Below are positions 24,237-33,287 of a DNA stretch of 35,592 nt, in pieces (positions within the stretch are counted from its first letter, which is position 1; every line of letters begins with the position of its first letter). Location: NCBI GenBank assembly GCA_045546775.1, contig JAZQDM010000098.1, forward strand, positions 1 to 35,592, given 5' to 3'. The notes beneath the pieces were generated by a model. That model made no database searches. It was not told where the DNA came from and saw only the letters and a list, made by a program, of their open reading frames with translations. This DNA is from RGIG3002 sp045546775 (GTDB lineage Bacteria > Bacillota > Clostridia > Lachnospirales > Lachnospiraceae). A program made the translations under genes and the position numbers.

Positions 24237-26327
24237 TTATTGTAATTGTCCGATGATCTCTGTTATCTTTGCATCCGCCTGTTCGCAATCCATATTAGTG
24301 ACGTAAACACTAAGTCTTTCCACTGCTTTTTGTACCGATTCCGGATAACCGAAACTTTCCACTTTCTTCATCATCTCATCCATCGTATCAATGTCAAACT
24401 CCGCCACGGCTTCCCGCAAAGCTTCCAAATATTGTATTACAGATTCGTAATTGTCCGGTTGCACTTTTTCTTGTGCCTCCTGCGTATCTTCTCCAAACTC
24501 TGCCACGCAAATCTTCAATTTTTCGCGGTAACCGAGCCACTCGGTTATAAAAATCGGGTGCAGGGCATCCAACACTTGCACATCCGCGTTTGCAGCCGCA
24601 TTTTCCAGTATTTTTGCCATACCGCCAAGCACCGTAGCACCAATTAGGTTTGCAGAACTTTTCATGGAATGTACTTTGATTCGGTATTGTGACAACATAT
24701 CTGCATTTTCCGCTATCTGAACATAAAACGCATCCAGCGTTTCTGCCTCCACCTCAAGCGTCTTGTAAAAATCATGTAACGTATTTTTCAGCAATTGCTC
24801 GCTTGGCAAATGAAGCAAACCATAACTCCAATCAACGCCATCCACAATAGGCAGCGAACAGTCCGTTACCGGCACTTTGGAAATCATCTCTTCCTCATCG
24901 CTTGTTTTGTCTTCATCCTCTTCCTCAAAATCAAACAACAGCAGTTCCCTCGGCAACAGTTTTAAAATCATCTGTTCCAGTTTTTCCGGATTAATTGGTT
25001 TTGGCAAAAATGCATCAAAGCCCTCTGCCAAATACATTTCTTTTGCACCAGTTATGGCATTTGCCGTCAGCGCAACAACCGGAACTCTTTCACACATATT
25101 GCCTTCCAGTGCCTGCATATTGTGCAGCGTTTCCACACCATCCATTTCCGGCATCATATGATCCAAAAAGATAATGTCGTAATGTTTTTCCCGCACCATC
25201 TCCAGGCACGCTTTTCCGCTGTCCGCCACATCCACATTCACTTTGGTCGGTTTTAACAAGCTGACAAACACTTTCAAATTCATCAAATTGTCATCCACTA
25301 CCAACACATTTGCGTCCGGTGCAACAAAGGCAGAGGCGTACATATAGTCCGTAGACTGTTCCCGAATACGCTCTTCCAAATTTCCAATGGGTGTAGAATC
25401 GATAATCTGTTGCTCCAAAGTAAAAGAAAATTTGGAGCCTTTCCCATAGGTACTTTCTACTTGAAGCTTGCTTCCCATCAGGGAAAGAAGCTGTGTCGTA
25501 ATGCTAAGCCCCAGTCCTGTGCCTTCCACATTTCGGTTTCGTTTTTCCTCTATGCGTGCAAACTCTTCAAACAATTTTTCGATATCTTCTTCTTTTATTC
25601 CGCTTCCGGTATCTTCCACAGAAAAATCAAGAACTGCTTTTCTTCCTTCCACTTTACCTGAAACATGCAGCGACACATTTCCTTGGCTTGTATACTTTAT
25701 TGCATTGTTCAACAGGTTGACTAACACCTGACGGATGCGCACATCATCACCCAGTAGCTTTGACGGAATTGTTTCTTCCACAAAAATACGCAGTTCCAAT
25801 TTTTTGGCTTCCGCTTTTGCCTTCAACATATTGGAAATGTCGTGAATAAGACTGCTAAAGTCATATTCTACTGTGATGATTTCCAATTTGCCGGACTCAA
25901 TCTTTGAAAAATCTAAAATATCGTTGATAAGTGATAACAACGTTTGTCCTGCATTTTGAATATCCAACGCGTATTCTTTTATTTTGGGGTCTTTTGTCTC
26001 CCTCAAAATCATCGTATCCATACCAAGCACCGCATTAATCGGTGTACGGATTTCGTGAGACATATGAGCAAGAAACTTACCCTTCGCCGCGTCTGCCGCC
26101 AGTGCATCGCGCCTTGCTTCTTCTGCCTGTTCGTTGGCTTTTCGCAGTTGCTCGTTGTTTTTTTCTATCAGTTCCAACTCATCTTTCAAAAGACGTTCGT
26201 TTTCTTCGCTGTCATGGGCATATCGTTTTTTGAAATAACGCAAGGAGAAAAACAGTACAAGCACGCACACAACGACTGTGCCGATGCCAATACTTACGCC
26301 GATATAATTCATTGTTAATACGTCCAT
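24237..26327 (-). CDS. Hybrid sensor histidine kinase with receiver and Hpt domains
   Basis: A 696-residue membrane-anchored phosphorelay kinase. One transmembrane helix (about 8-30) has almost no outside domain, then a coiled coil and HisKA with H91 (AHMSHEIRTPINA). HATPase_c follows (NNAIKYTS, EDTGSGI, GTGLGLSIT). The receiver has D389 (IIFLDHMMPEMDG), and after an acidic linker an Hpt domain has H553 (KVHSMKSSANLIG). All relay residues are present. With no sensor domain it may take its input from a partner, such as the TraX-GGDEF protein encoded just upstream. The start is ATG 26327; GTG 26336 is an alternative but sits too close to the GGAG site. Confidence 0.93.
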   Translation of the reverse strand: MDVLTMNYIGVSIGIGTVVVCVLVLFFSLRYFKKRYAHDSEENERLLKDELELIEKNNEQLRKANEQAEEARRDALAADAAKGKFLAHMSHEIRTPINAVLGMDTMILRETKDPKIKEYALDIQNAGQTLLSLINDILDFSKIESGKLEIITVEYDFSSLIHDISNMLKAKAEAKKLELRIFVEETIPSKLLGDDVRIRQVLVNLLNNAIKYTSQGNVSLHVSGKVEGRKAVLDFSVEDTGSGIKEEDIEKLFEEFARIEEKRNRNVEGTGLGLSITTQLLSLMGSKLQVESTYGKGSKFSFTLEQQIIDSTPIGNLEERIREQSTDYMYASAFVAPDANVLVVDDNLMNLKVFVSLLKPTKVNVDVADSGKACLEMVREKHYDIIFLDHMMPEMDGVETLHNMQALEGNMCERVPVVALTANAITGAKEMYLAEGFDAFLPKPINPEKLEQMILKLLPRELLLFDFEEEDEDKTSDEEEMISKVPVTDCSLPIVDGVDWSYGLLHLPSEQLLKNTLHDFYKTLEVEAETLDAFYVQIAENADMLSQYRIKVHSMKSSANLIGATVLGGMAKILENAAANADVQVLDALHPIFITEWLGYREKLKICVAEFGEDTQEAQEKVQPDNYESVIQYLEALREAVAEFDIDTMDEMMKKVESFGYPESVQKAVERLSVYVTNMDCEQADAKITEIIGQLQ

Positions 26328-26348
26328 CTTCTCCACGCTCCATTCTTT

Positions 26349-28559
26349 TTACAAAATATACCACGCATTTTGACTTCGATTTTTGGCTACGTACAACGCT
26401 TTATCCGCCGTGCTGTACATCCTCTCAAAATCTCTGTCAGAAGCTTCAATAATCCTTGCGATACCAAATGACACACTACAAATCCCTGCATATTTTTCAC
26501 CGGCAGTTTTGACCTGAAAGTCTTGTAATATCTTTTGTGCCATTGCCTCCAGTTCTTTTGTTTCAATTGCCTCTTTGTAAAACAAGCAAAATTCATCGCC
26601 GCCAATTCTGCAGGAAAGTGTCTCTTCTCCCTGCTTTAAAAGTACTTCACCGAATTTCGCAAGAATATCGTCCCCAACCAAATGTCCAAACCGGTCATTT
26701 ACCTGTCTGAAATGGTCCAAATCCATCATAAACAAACTGCCGCCGGCGCCTTCTTTTAAATATTCATCCAGCAGGGTAATAAAATAATTTCGATGGAACA
26801 CTCCGGTCAATGCATCTTTGTGCGCCAAATCACTAATCTGCATAAGCAGCTTATGATGCTCGGTAATGTCAAGCATCCAAAGCATATATCCCTGCACATA
26901 ACCACCTTCTGTGAGCGGTTCTACACGCATCTCATACATCTTTCCATCCTGCTCAAGCGTCTTTTTGGTACCTTCCAAAATATCCTTCAAAAGCGTATTT
27001 TTGTACGCATTTTGCTTTAGGGAAATATCTCCAAATACTTCTTTGATACGATTGTTAAAATACGTAATAACCTGATGGTTATTTACAACCAAAATACCTT
27101 CCTGCCCGTGGCTCAACGCATTTTCTCCCGCCAGCGCAAGGGAATCAAAATACCCATATCGGATTAATGCAAGTCCAACCACAACAACCGCAGCCATAAT
27201 TCCCAGACAAGGAATTTCATAACCGCCCGTAATGCCGGTGGCCCGGATTGCATTCGGTATCCACGGGCACGTAATTGCCGTCACAGTACAAATCAGCCTC
27301 TTTCTCTCTACGCTATGTGCTTTTCGCATATTGAATATACACATGCCGATACAACCGGCGCAGACTACAACCATATATCCGACAAAGAAGTCAAAGCCCC
27401 ATCCATACTCCAAAACCAGCCTCGGAAAAGGACCTTCTTCGTTGATTCCTATACTTGTATAAAAAATTTTATTTTCCCTTGTGGTGAGCAGCATCCACAT
27501 AACAAAAATGCCGCAAACACTTTCCAGTGCATACACAAACGCCGGCACTTCCCGGTGGCACATCTCTGCCACAAACAACGTAAACGCAATCATCAGCAAA
27601 CATTCACCAAAATATTCTATCAGTGTTGCTGCATAAAATCCGCCCACATTGCCGGATGTAATTTCTACCAAAAAGCCAAACGTGTAAATGCACCCTGCTG
27701 CCACAAGCAACAGCGTTCCGCTCTGTCCACGGGACGGCTTCGCCCAAAGAACAAGCATCAAAACACCAAGACACAAGAGCAATGCCAGCACATGAAAGGC
27801 CACATAAATCTCATAAGATGTCAACCCGTTTCTTATCGTTTTTATCCCTGCCAACACCAAAAAGTGTGCCGGATAAAACAAATAGAAAAAGTATCTTCCA
27901 AAAACTGTTTTTCCCTTTTCTCCATTGTAATATTTTAAGAAAAACAGGGGCAGTACAAAGCCAAGGAAATACAATTTATCGTACCAGGGCCAGTTATATT
28001 TTGAAAAATGAAAAATCTGATTGAGTTGCATTGCCACAATCAAAAATACTTCCAGCGTAATCGTCAAGCCACATACCCATATAACTTGCTTTTTGAATGT
28101 TTTTACATAATAAAAAACTAAAATATAAAGCATCGGCATAATAACCCATCCGCCAATAAGTGCCGATATGCCAAAAAGACCTGCTGAAAGCAGGACCTTT
28201 TGCCAAATTTTCAGTCGTTTACATTCCAAAACTGCTAACAGCAAAAGTCCCAACAGCAAGTCAAATATAATGTTTTGTCTATACTCATAAAGCTCTCCGA
28301 AAAACAAATAAAACGGTACCATTGCAACAACACTGAACAGTGCCATGCGTTTTATGTATCCAGCTTTTGAGGATGTATGACGAAATCCTTCCGCTACAAA
28401 AAAACACATAATCGGTATCGTCAAACGCCCTATCACATGCATCACTTGTCCAAGGGGACTCATAAATTCAACAAATCCCCAAGCGACATGATCACATACC
28501 ATCGCACAAACGGCAATCAATTTTAATTGTGTCCGGTCTAACCCTCTCATACAAACCAT
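26349..28559 (-). CDS. TraX-7TM-PAS-GGDEF fusion (putative diguanylate cyclase)
   Basis: A 736-residue multi-pass membrane protein with an unusual fusion. The N-terminal about 230 residues fit the TraX family (LKLIAVCAMVCDHVAWGF, IGRLTIPIMCFFVAEGFRHT, then SKAGYIKRMALFS). A second bundle of about seven helices (about 255-480) resembles the N-terminal 7TM region of histidine kinases. A PAS-like domain (about 490-580, ending MLDITEH) leads to GGDEF with an exact GGDEF motif at 653-657. The RxxD inhibitory site is absent. It should make c-di-GMP. The start at 28559 has a weak ribosome site; ATG 28550 is an alternative. The hybrid kinase follows 21 bases later. Confidence 0.85.
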   Translation of the reverse strand: MVCMRGLDRTQLKLIAVCAMVCDHVAWGFVEFMSPLGQVMHVIGRLTIPIMCFFVAEGFRHTSSKAGYIKRMALFSVVAMVPFYLFFGELYEYRQNIIFDLLLGLLLLAVLECKRLKIWQKVLLSAGLFGISALIGGWVIMPMLYILVFYYVKTFKKQVIWVCGLTITLEVFLIVAMQLNQIFHFSKYNWPWYDKLYFLGFVLPLFFLKYYNGEKGKTVFGRYFFYLFYPAHFLVLAGIKTIRNGLTSYEIYVAFHVLALLLCLGVLMLVLWAKPSRGQSGTLLLVAAGCIYTFGFLVEITSGNVGGFYAATLIEYFGECLLMIAFTLFVAEMCHREVPAFVYALESVCGIFVMWMLLTTRENKIFYTSIGINEEGPFPRLVLEYGWGFDFFVGYMVVVCAGCIGMCIFNMRKAHSVERKRLICTVTAITCPWIPNAIRATGITGGYEIPCLGIMAAVVVVGLALIRYGYFDSLALAGENALSHGQEGILVVNNHQVITYFNNRIKEVFGDISLKQNAYKNTLLKDILEGTKKTLEQDGKMYEMRVEPLTEGGYVQGYMLWMLDITEHHKLLMQISDLAHKDALTGVFHRNYFITLLDEYLKEGAGGSLFMMDLDHFRQVNDRFGHLVGDDILAKFGEVLLKQGEETLSCRIGGDEFCLFYKEAIETKELEAMAQKILQDFQVKTAGEKYAGICSVSFGIARIIEASDRDFERMYSTADKALYVAKNRSQNAWYIL

Positions 28560-28609
28560 ACCCCATTTTGTATCGGAAACAACAACGTTTCATCTATTTC
28601 TTTGTCATC

Positions 28610-30100
28610 TTATGACTCCGCAGTCTGCTTCAAAATATGCAACTGCTCGAATGCGCTGTCTATATTGCCCGAGAACACGTTTAACTCATCAAAGGCAGTT
28701 CCGATTGTCTCCCTACATGTATGTGTGCCGGCTGACACTTCTTCTGCCGCACCGGACAAAACAGAAATACTGTCTACAATTTCTTTGTTTGCAGACAAAA
28801 CGGACTCTACTTCCTGCGTCATATGTAAAACGCCTTCCTGCAACTCCTGCATACCCTGTTCCATCTGTGCAAAGCTTGTATTTACTTCTTCCACTCTCTG
28901 ACGTTGCACGTTAATACATTCTGTGGATTCCACAATGCCTTTCTGGGTCTCATTTGTAACAGCCGTCAAGCGGTTAATAATTTCGGTAATACGTTCTGTA
29001 GAAACTTTTGTCTCTTCTGCCAAATTGCGGATTTCTTCCGCTACAACCGCAAAGCCTTTTCCGGCTTCACCTGCTCTTGCAGCCTCAATGGATGCATTTA
29101 AAGCCAGCAAATTTGTCTGGGATGAAATATTCAAAATTGACTCCGTAATACCGGAAACCTGCATTACATTGTCTACCAATTGCATTACCGTTTCTGAAAT
29201 TCCAACAATATTTTGGTCTACCAAATCCGACTGCTGTTGTAAATCTGTTGCGCGGTTTTTTCCTTCTGAAATAACGCCTTTCAAATTTTCCGTTGTTGCT
29301 TTTGCGCTAAGTGCCAATTCATTTGCAGATTCCAAACTGCCTTGAATGTGTGTTGTCATTTCTGCCTGATTGCCTACCGCCTGCGCTGTGCTGTCAGAAC
29401 TTTGCGCAATCATATCCATAGTGCTGTCAGCCACCTGCATAGCATCATTAATACTATGTACACTATCTACGATTTCTTTAAAGTCACCATCCAACTTCTG
29501 CACAATACCATTCACTGTATTTGCTACTTCTTCTCTGTGTGCTGCTTCCTGTTTAATGACCGCCTGGTCCTCCTTGCTAAACTCAATTAACAGAGAAATC
29601 GCCCAATATGAGCCAAGAATTCCAAGGAAAAATCCGGCCATAATTAACAATCCGTAATTAAACAGAACCATGTCGCCTTCGTTGTATAAAATAATACATT
29701 TAATAATACCGATAATGAACGTACCTACTGCTCCGCACATCACAACTACAGAATTCAAATAAACCATAAGTCCAATTAATGTCGGAAATACAAGCATCAT
29801 AACTACGACACCGTTTCCAAACACTAACGTTGCATAGGCAACCAAAAAGATGGCCGAAAAAAGTATCATACATTTTTTGACCGTTGCCATCATACGGTAT
29901 ATTACTATCGTTGCAACCAAAGAAACAGCATACAGGATGCATCTGACATACAAGGACGTTGTAATACCATGTTTGCTGATATTCATACAATCAACCAGTG
30001 TATATCCGACATAGCAAACAATCAAAATAATACACATAATAAAATTCGCCCTACGATACTGTTCCGGTGTTAATGTCTTTCTTTTTACGAATCTTGTCAT
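28610..30100 (-). CDS. Methyl-accepting chemotaxis protein with multi-pass membrane input
   Basis: A 496-residue chemoreceptor of uncommon topology. About six closely spaced membrane helices occupy residues 18-170 with almost no outside domain and no HAMP. The cytoplasmic signalling hairpin follows, with tip ISSQTNLLALNASIEAARAGEAGKGFAVVAEEIRNLAEE. Such a layout suggests sensing within the membrane or of small permeant molecules (inference). No methylation data or CheR-binding tail are visible. It has its own promoter (30132-30160) and stops 50 bases before the TraX-GGDEF gene, so it may lead this second signalling operon. Confidence 0.93.
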   Translation of the reverse strand: MTRFVKRKTLTPEQYRRANFIMCIILIVCYVGYTLVDCMNISKHGITTSLYVRCILYAVSLVATIVIYRMMATVKKCMILFSAIFLVAYATLVFGNGVVVMMLVFPTLIGLMVYLNSVVVMCGAVGTFIIGIIKCIILYNEGDMVLFNYGLLIMAGFFLGILGSYWAISLLIEFSKEDQAVIKQEAAHREEVANTVNGIVQKLDGDFKEIVDSVHSINDAMQVADSTMDMIAQSSDSTAQAVGNQAEMTTHIQGSLESANELALSAKATTENLKGVISEGKNRATDLQQQSDLVDQNIVGISETVMQLVDNVMQVSGITESILNISSQTNLLALNASIEAARAGEAGKGFAVVAEEIRNLAEETKVSTERITEIINRLTAVTNETQKGIVESTECINVQRQRVEEVNTSFAQMEQGMQELQEGVLHMTQEVESVLSANKEIVDSISVLSGAAEEVSAGTHTCRETIGTAFDELNVFSGNIDSAFEQLHILKQTAES

Positions 30101-30131
30101 ACGTAACCCTGCCTTTTTGTTTTTTGTTTAT

Positions 30132-30160
30132 ATTATACAAGAAATGTCAGTATTTAGCAA
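30132..30160 (-). promoter_or_regulatory. Promoter for the multi-pass chemoreceptor gene
   Basis: On the minus strand: -35 TTGCTA (30160-30155), 17-base spacer, perfect -10 TATAAT (30137-30132), 31 bases before the start codon at 30100. Confidence 0.65.
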
Positions 30161-30189
30161 CGAAATCAATATAATTGCATAATACATTT

Positions 30190-31014
30190 TTACTTTAAGT
30201 CCTCAAATTTTACGTTTTCTTCTATTCCGAATTCGTAACTGTTTAAAAATGAAAATTTTGCATAACCATCCTTATCTGTTATATCATCTGCACAATATAT
30301 TTTTCCGTCTTCAAAAAACAGTAGCATTGCAATTGTACGATGGCTCGCAAAGTCATCTTTATAAAATGTCACCAGTCTTTCTCCCGGTCCGTGTAACTCA
30401 ATATCTGCCTGCACAAAATAATTTTTCACGATATGTTGGTATGTATCACTTTCTTTTGTAGTTTCATACAGTCTGATTTTCCAAAATTCCCCAAACGATT
30501 CACCCATAAGAATTCCGACTTCACATTTGTCATAGTCAACAAAAACTTGATTGTATTGATATTCATCAATATCAAAGACACCTGACATATACCAGGTATG
30601 TGTATTAAAATCTATTTTCTCTTCAGCAACCTTTCCCATTTGTATTGCTTTGTTTTTTTCTATTAACTTTCCGATTTCAAACGAATATGTATGCAGACAT
30701 AACCCAATTATCAAAACCGCTCCTACGGCAATACAAAGCTTTACATATTTTTTCAAACTGATATTGCTAAACTTTGTAATTCTATTTCTGAGCAAATAAC
30801 AAATTTGATAAATCGCACATACAGGAATCACAGGAACCATCAACAACAGCGTATATCCGGCCACAATTATGCCTAATATGAACGCTTCTAAACCATAGCA
30901 TGTACTAAAGAAAAAATCCACTCCGACAAACGCACAAACCAGACCATACACCGGTATCATCACATATGGTACAAATGAAATGATAAATATAATTTTTCCT
31001 ATTTTTTGTTTCAT
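30190..31014 (-). CDS. Membrane protein of unknown function
   Basis: A 274-residue protein I do not recognise. Three or four hydrophobic helices fill residues 5-125 (for example IIFIISFVPYVMIPVYGLVCAFVG and VKLCIAVGAVLIIGLCL). A soluble C-terminal domain of about 140 residues follows, probably extracellular, with DTYQHIVKNYFVQADIELHGPGE and a polar end. The start at 31014 (MKQKIGK) was chosen for its GGGAGG site; the frame is open 14 codons further up. It follows another unknown membrane gene by 61 bases, so the two may share a transcript. Confidence 0.65.
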   Translation of the reverse strand: MKQKIGKIIFIISFVPYVMIPVYGLVCAFVGVDFFFSTCYGLEAFILGIIVAGYTLLLMVPVIPVCAIYQICYLLRNRITKFSNISLKKYVKLCIAVGAVLIIGLCLHTYSFEIGKLIEKNKAIQMGKVAEEKIDFNTHTWYMSGVFDIDEYQYNQVFVDYDKCEVGILMGESFGEFWKIRLYETTKESDTYQHIVKNYFVQADIELHGPGERLVTFYKDDFASHRTIAMLLFFEDGKIYCADDITDKDGYAKFSFLNSYEFGIEENVKFEDLK

Positions 31015-31075
31015 AACTTTCCTCCCAACGTATCTCTCCCTTATGACACAGTTCAAAAAAACTTACATTATTTTT

Positions 31076-31945
31076 CTATACGCTCACTCTACAAATCTCA
31101 CGTATTAATTCAGCACGATTTTTATATTCTACAGAAACCGGAATTTTTCCAACCTTTTTGTCATATTTATAAATTTCTATCACCATAAGCATTTGATTTT
31201 CATAAACGGGCTTCGCCAAATGAAACTTCATATCGTACTTCTTGGAAAAACCCCATCTTGTTCTCGTTAAAATCTTTTTCTTTTTATCATATGTCGTATA
31301 ACTCAACTGACACCCCAAGCAAAACACCAATGCAAAAACAAAAATTACAAACAACGATGGCTCCCAAACCGTTCCCAACAACATTCCTCCGCAAAAAAGC
31401 CAGCACGGGCACATAAAAAACGGATGATAATACACTTTGACAACCGGATTGTCCTCACCTTTATATTTGCATTGCACCTGTGCGCCCTTTACAATCTGCA
31501 TATAAAAGACTCTTTCTTCCTTATCGAAGCTTAGCTTTCTACCATCTTTAAAAACAAATTGAATACCACCTCTGTCTTTGTAATACGCATGTGCAATATC
31601 CGCACATGAGAATTTACGCACTTTCCGAAAGATATTTCTGTAGATAATCTCATCCTTTTTGTACATCGCCATAAAATTCCTTTCATAGCACACAAGAAAT
31701 AATCCAAGCAAAAACAAAATACCGAATACTACTGCACAAAAGATTACTGTAACTGCATCTCTCACAAAAAGCAGAGTTAACAATATTACCGCAAGCGAAA
31801 TTGCCATACTGATAGCACCTATCCCAAAAACAAACTTTGGAGGCTTTAAGGTTCCGATATTTTCTTTTTGCTCTTTTTCGTATTCATCCATCGTTTTATG
31901 AACGGCTGCTTTCGACAATACCGTCGTTAAAAAATTTTGTAACAA
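31076..31945 (-). CDS. Membrane protein of unknown function (TTG start)
   Basis: A 289-residue protein I do not recognise. A polar N-terminus precedes two helices (about 38-62 and 66-88), then a beta-rich domain with DGRKLSFDKEERVFY. Another pair of helices (about 182-200 and 203-220) is followed by a basic C-terminal domain. Two copies of a membrane-pair-plus-beta layout suggest an internal duplication, resembling PH-like membrane proteins, but this is inference. The start is TTG at 31945 with an ideal AGGAGG 7 bases upstream. It lies between the GNAT gene and the other unknown membrane gene. Confidence 0.65.
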   Translation of the reverse strand: MLQNFLTTVLSKAAVHKTMDEYEKEQKENIGTLKPPKFVFGIGAISMAISLAVILLTLLFVRDAVTVIFCAVVFGILFLLGLFLVCYERNFMAMYKKDEIIYRNIFRKVRKFSCADIAHAYYKDRGGIQFVFKDGRKLSFDKEERVFYMQIVKGAQVQCKYKGEDNPVVKVYYHPFFMCPCWLFCGGMLLGTVWEPSLFVIFVFALVFCLGCQLSYTTYDKKKKILTRTRWGFSKKYDMKFHLAKPVYENQMLMVIEIYKYDKKVGKIPVSVEYKNRAELIREICRVSV

Positions 31946-31990
31946 AATTAGACCTCCTATGTGGGGAACCTAACAAATATACATGTCTTT

Positions 31991-32446
31991 TTACAGTCTT
32001 TTCTCCATAATTTCATAAACCAGCTTTACATCATTTTCCAGTTCATAAATGCCGTGACCAACTGTCTTGTAACCTCGATGTTCATACAACAGTGCGGCAG
32101 CAAGCGAAGCGTCCAAAACAGCCACATCATACTTCTTTGCAATTTCCGCCTCCAGACAGTCCATGATATGCGTTCCATACCCTTTCTTATGATATTGTGG
32201 CAAAACATACACTCCTGTTATATGATTTTTGTCAAAACAGCCGGTTCCCACAATCCTATCTTCTACCATCAAAACACCCATGTTTCCGGAATTTATCCCT
32301 TCCAAAACATGTTCTTTACTGTGATGATTACAAAAGAACTCCGTTACTTCCTTTGGATAATACTTTGGGTAAACTGTACGGATAGCGGTATGCAAAACAT
32401 GATGTATCGCCTCTGCCATTTCTGTTGTTGCCTTTATGTACTCCAC
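31991..32446 (-). CDS. GNAT-family N-acetyltransferase
   Basis: A 151-residue acetyl-CoA-dependent acetyltransferase. The signature is ITGVYVLPQYHKKGYGTHIMDCLE, where Q/H-x-x-G-Y-G is the acetyl-CoA pyrophosphate loop, followed by LDASLAAALLYEHRGYKTVGH. The start is GTG at 32446 (VEYIKATTE) because GGAGG lies 7 bases before it; a longer ATG form from 32479 has no such site. The substrate cannot be told. It lies 41 bases after the DUF2185 gene and is probably part of the same transcript as the toxin-antitoxin pair. Confidence 0.85.
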   Translation of the reverse strand: MEYIKATTEMAEAIHHVLHTAIRTVYPKYYPKEVTEFFCNHHSKEHVLEGINSGNMGVLMVEDRIVGTGCFDKNHITGVYVLPQYHKKGYGTHIMDCLEAEIAKKYDVAVLDASLAAALLYEHRGYKTVGHGIYELENDVKLVYEIMEKRL

Positions 32447-32487
32447 TTTAGTTCCTCCATTCGAAAAACAATGCAGCATCTGCTTTG

Positions 32488-33273
32488 CTACATTTTTTCC
32501 ATGTAAATTTCTTTACCATTATGGTCTTCTTCAAATTCATCTGACGAGATCCGGATAAGTCTTGTTCCAACCGGACTGTTGATATATTTCCAAATCGCTT
32601 TGTCGTATTGAAGGACCGAATGCACACTCATCAATTGGATATTGCGGTAATCATCCGTATATGCTTCATCCTCATTGCCTGCCATGAAAGTCCAACCGCT
32701 ATCGTTTTCCCGTATCGCCTCATCGCGATACATATATCCGATTTTCCATCCTTCTTCCATGATTTTCTTGGAAACATATGCAATTTGCCCCAACAATGCC
32801 TTACGCTCTTTCATCTCATCATAGCAATGCGCATTGTCGCGAAATTCCTTTATTTTTGCCGCATCCGGTGCTACATCTGTGGCAATTTTCTCAATGCTTG
32901 CATCCCAGATGCTTTTATCGTCCGCTTCGTTGCGAAGCATGCATGCCAAGGCTAGCAATTCCTCTTCTTCTACATCCAGACAGTCTTCAAACGTCTGAAC
33001 AAGCGACTTTCCACGCTCTCCGTAAACATATAAAAGCAAGGCACCATTATCGCAAAGTGTGGCTTTTATGGCCCCCATATTATTCTCATCATCATAAAAC
33101 ATCATAAAATCGGACAGTTTTTCATTCACATACCAGTCAAACTCTGTTCCGTTTTTTGCGTTCATATAGTAAACTGCACCATGTTCCTCCAAATCGCACA
33201 TGCAAATATCGGGAAGATATTTTTCAATGGTTTCTTCCATAATGCTTTTTATTTGGGAAAGGATTTTATGCAT
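32488..33273 (-). CDS. DUF2185 (Imm33-like) domain protein
   Basis: A 261-residue soluble acidic protein. The C-terminal about 95 residues fit DUF2185, also called the Imm33 immunity family: AYVSKKIMEEGWKIGYMYRDE, then NDSGWTFMAGNEDEAYTDDYRNI and SPVGTRLIRI. The N-terminal about 160 residues (FDWYVNEKLSDFMMFYDDEN) are not recognised. Imm33 proteins are predicted to neutralise polymorphic toxins, but many DUF2185 genes lie outside such loci. The GGAG site before 33273 overlaps the PIN gene stop, showing tight coupling to the toxin-antitoxin pair. Confidence 0.7.
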   Translation of the reverse strand: MHKILSQIKSIMEETIEKYLPDICMCDLEEHGAVYYMNAKNGTEFDWYVNEKLSDFMMFYDDENNMGAIKATLCDNGALLLYVYGERGKSLVQTFEDCLDVEEEELLALACMLRNEADDKSIWDASIEKIATDVAPDAAKIKEFRDNAHCYDEMKERKALLGQIAYVSKKIMEEGWKIGYMYRDEAIRENDSGWTFMAGNEDEAYTDDYRNIQLMSVHSVLQYDKAIWKYINSPVGTRLIRISSDEFEEDHNGKEIYMEKM

Positions 33274-33287
33274 GGTTCTACGCCTCC

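Noticed and set aside
26349..28559. TraX as a sign of a conjugative element
   Set aside because: No relaxase, coupling protein, integrase or transfer gene is near; TraX-like domains are common in chromosomal genes of Firmicutes.
31991..33273. A polymorphic-toxin or contact-inhibition locus
   Set aside because: Apart from the DUF2185 gene there is no large secreted toxin, LXG/RHS protein or type VII export gene in the window.
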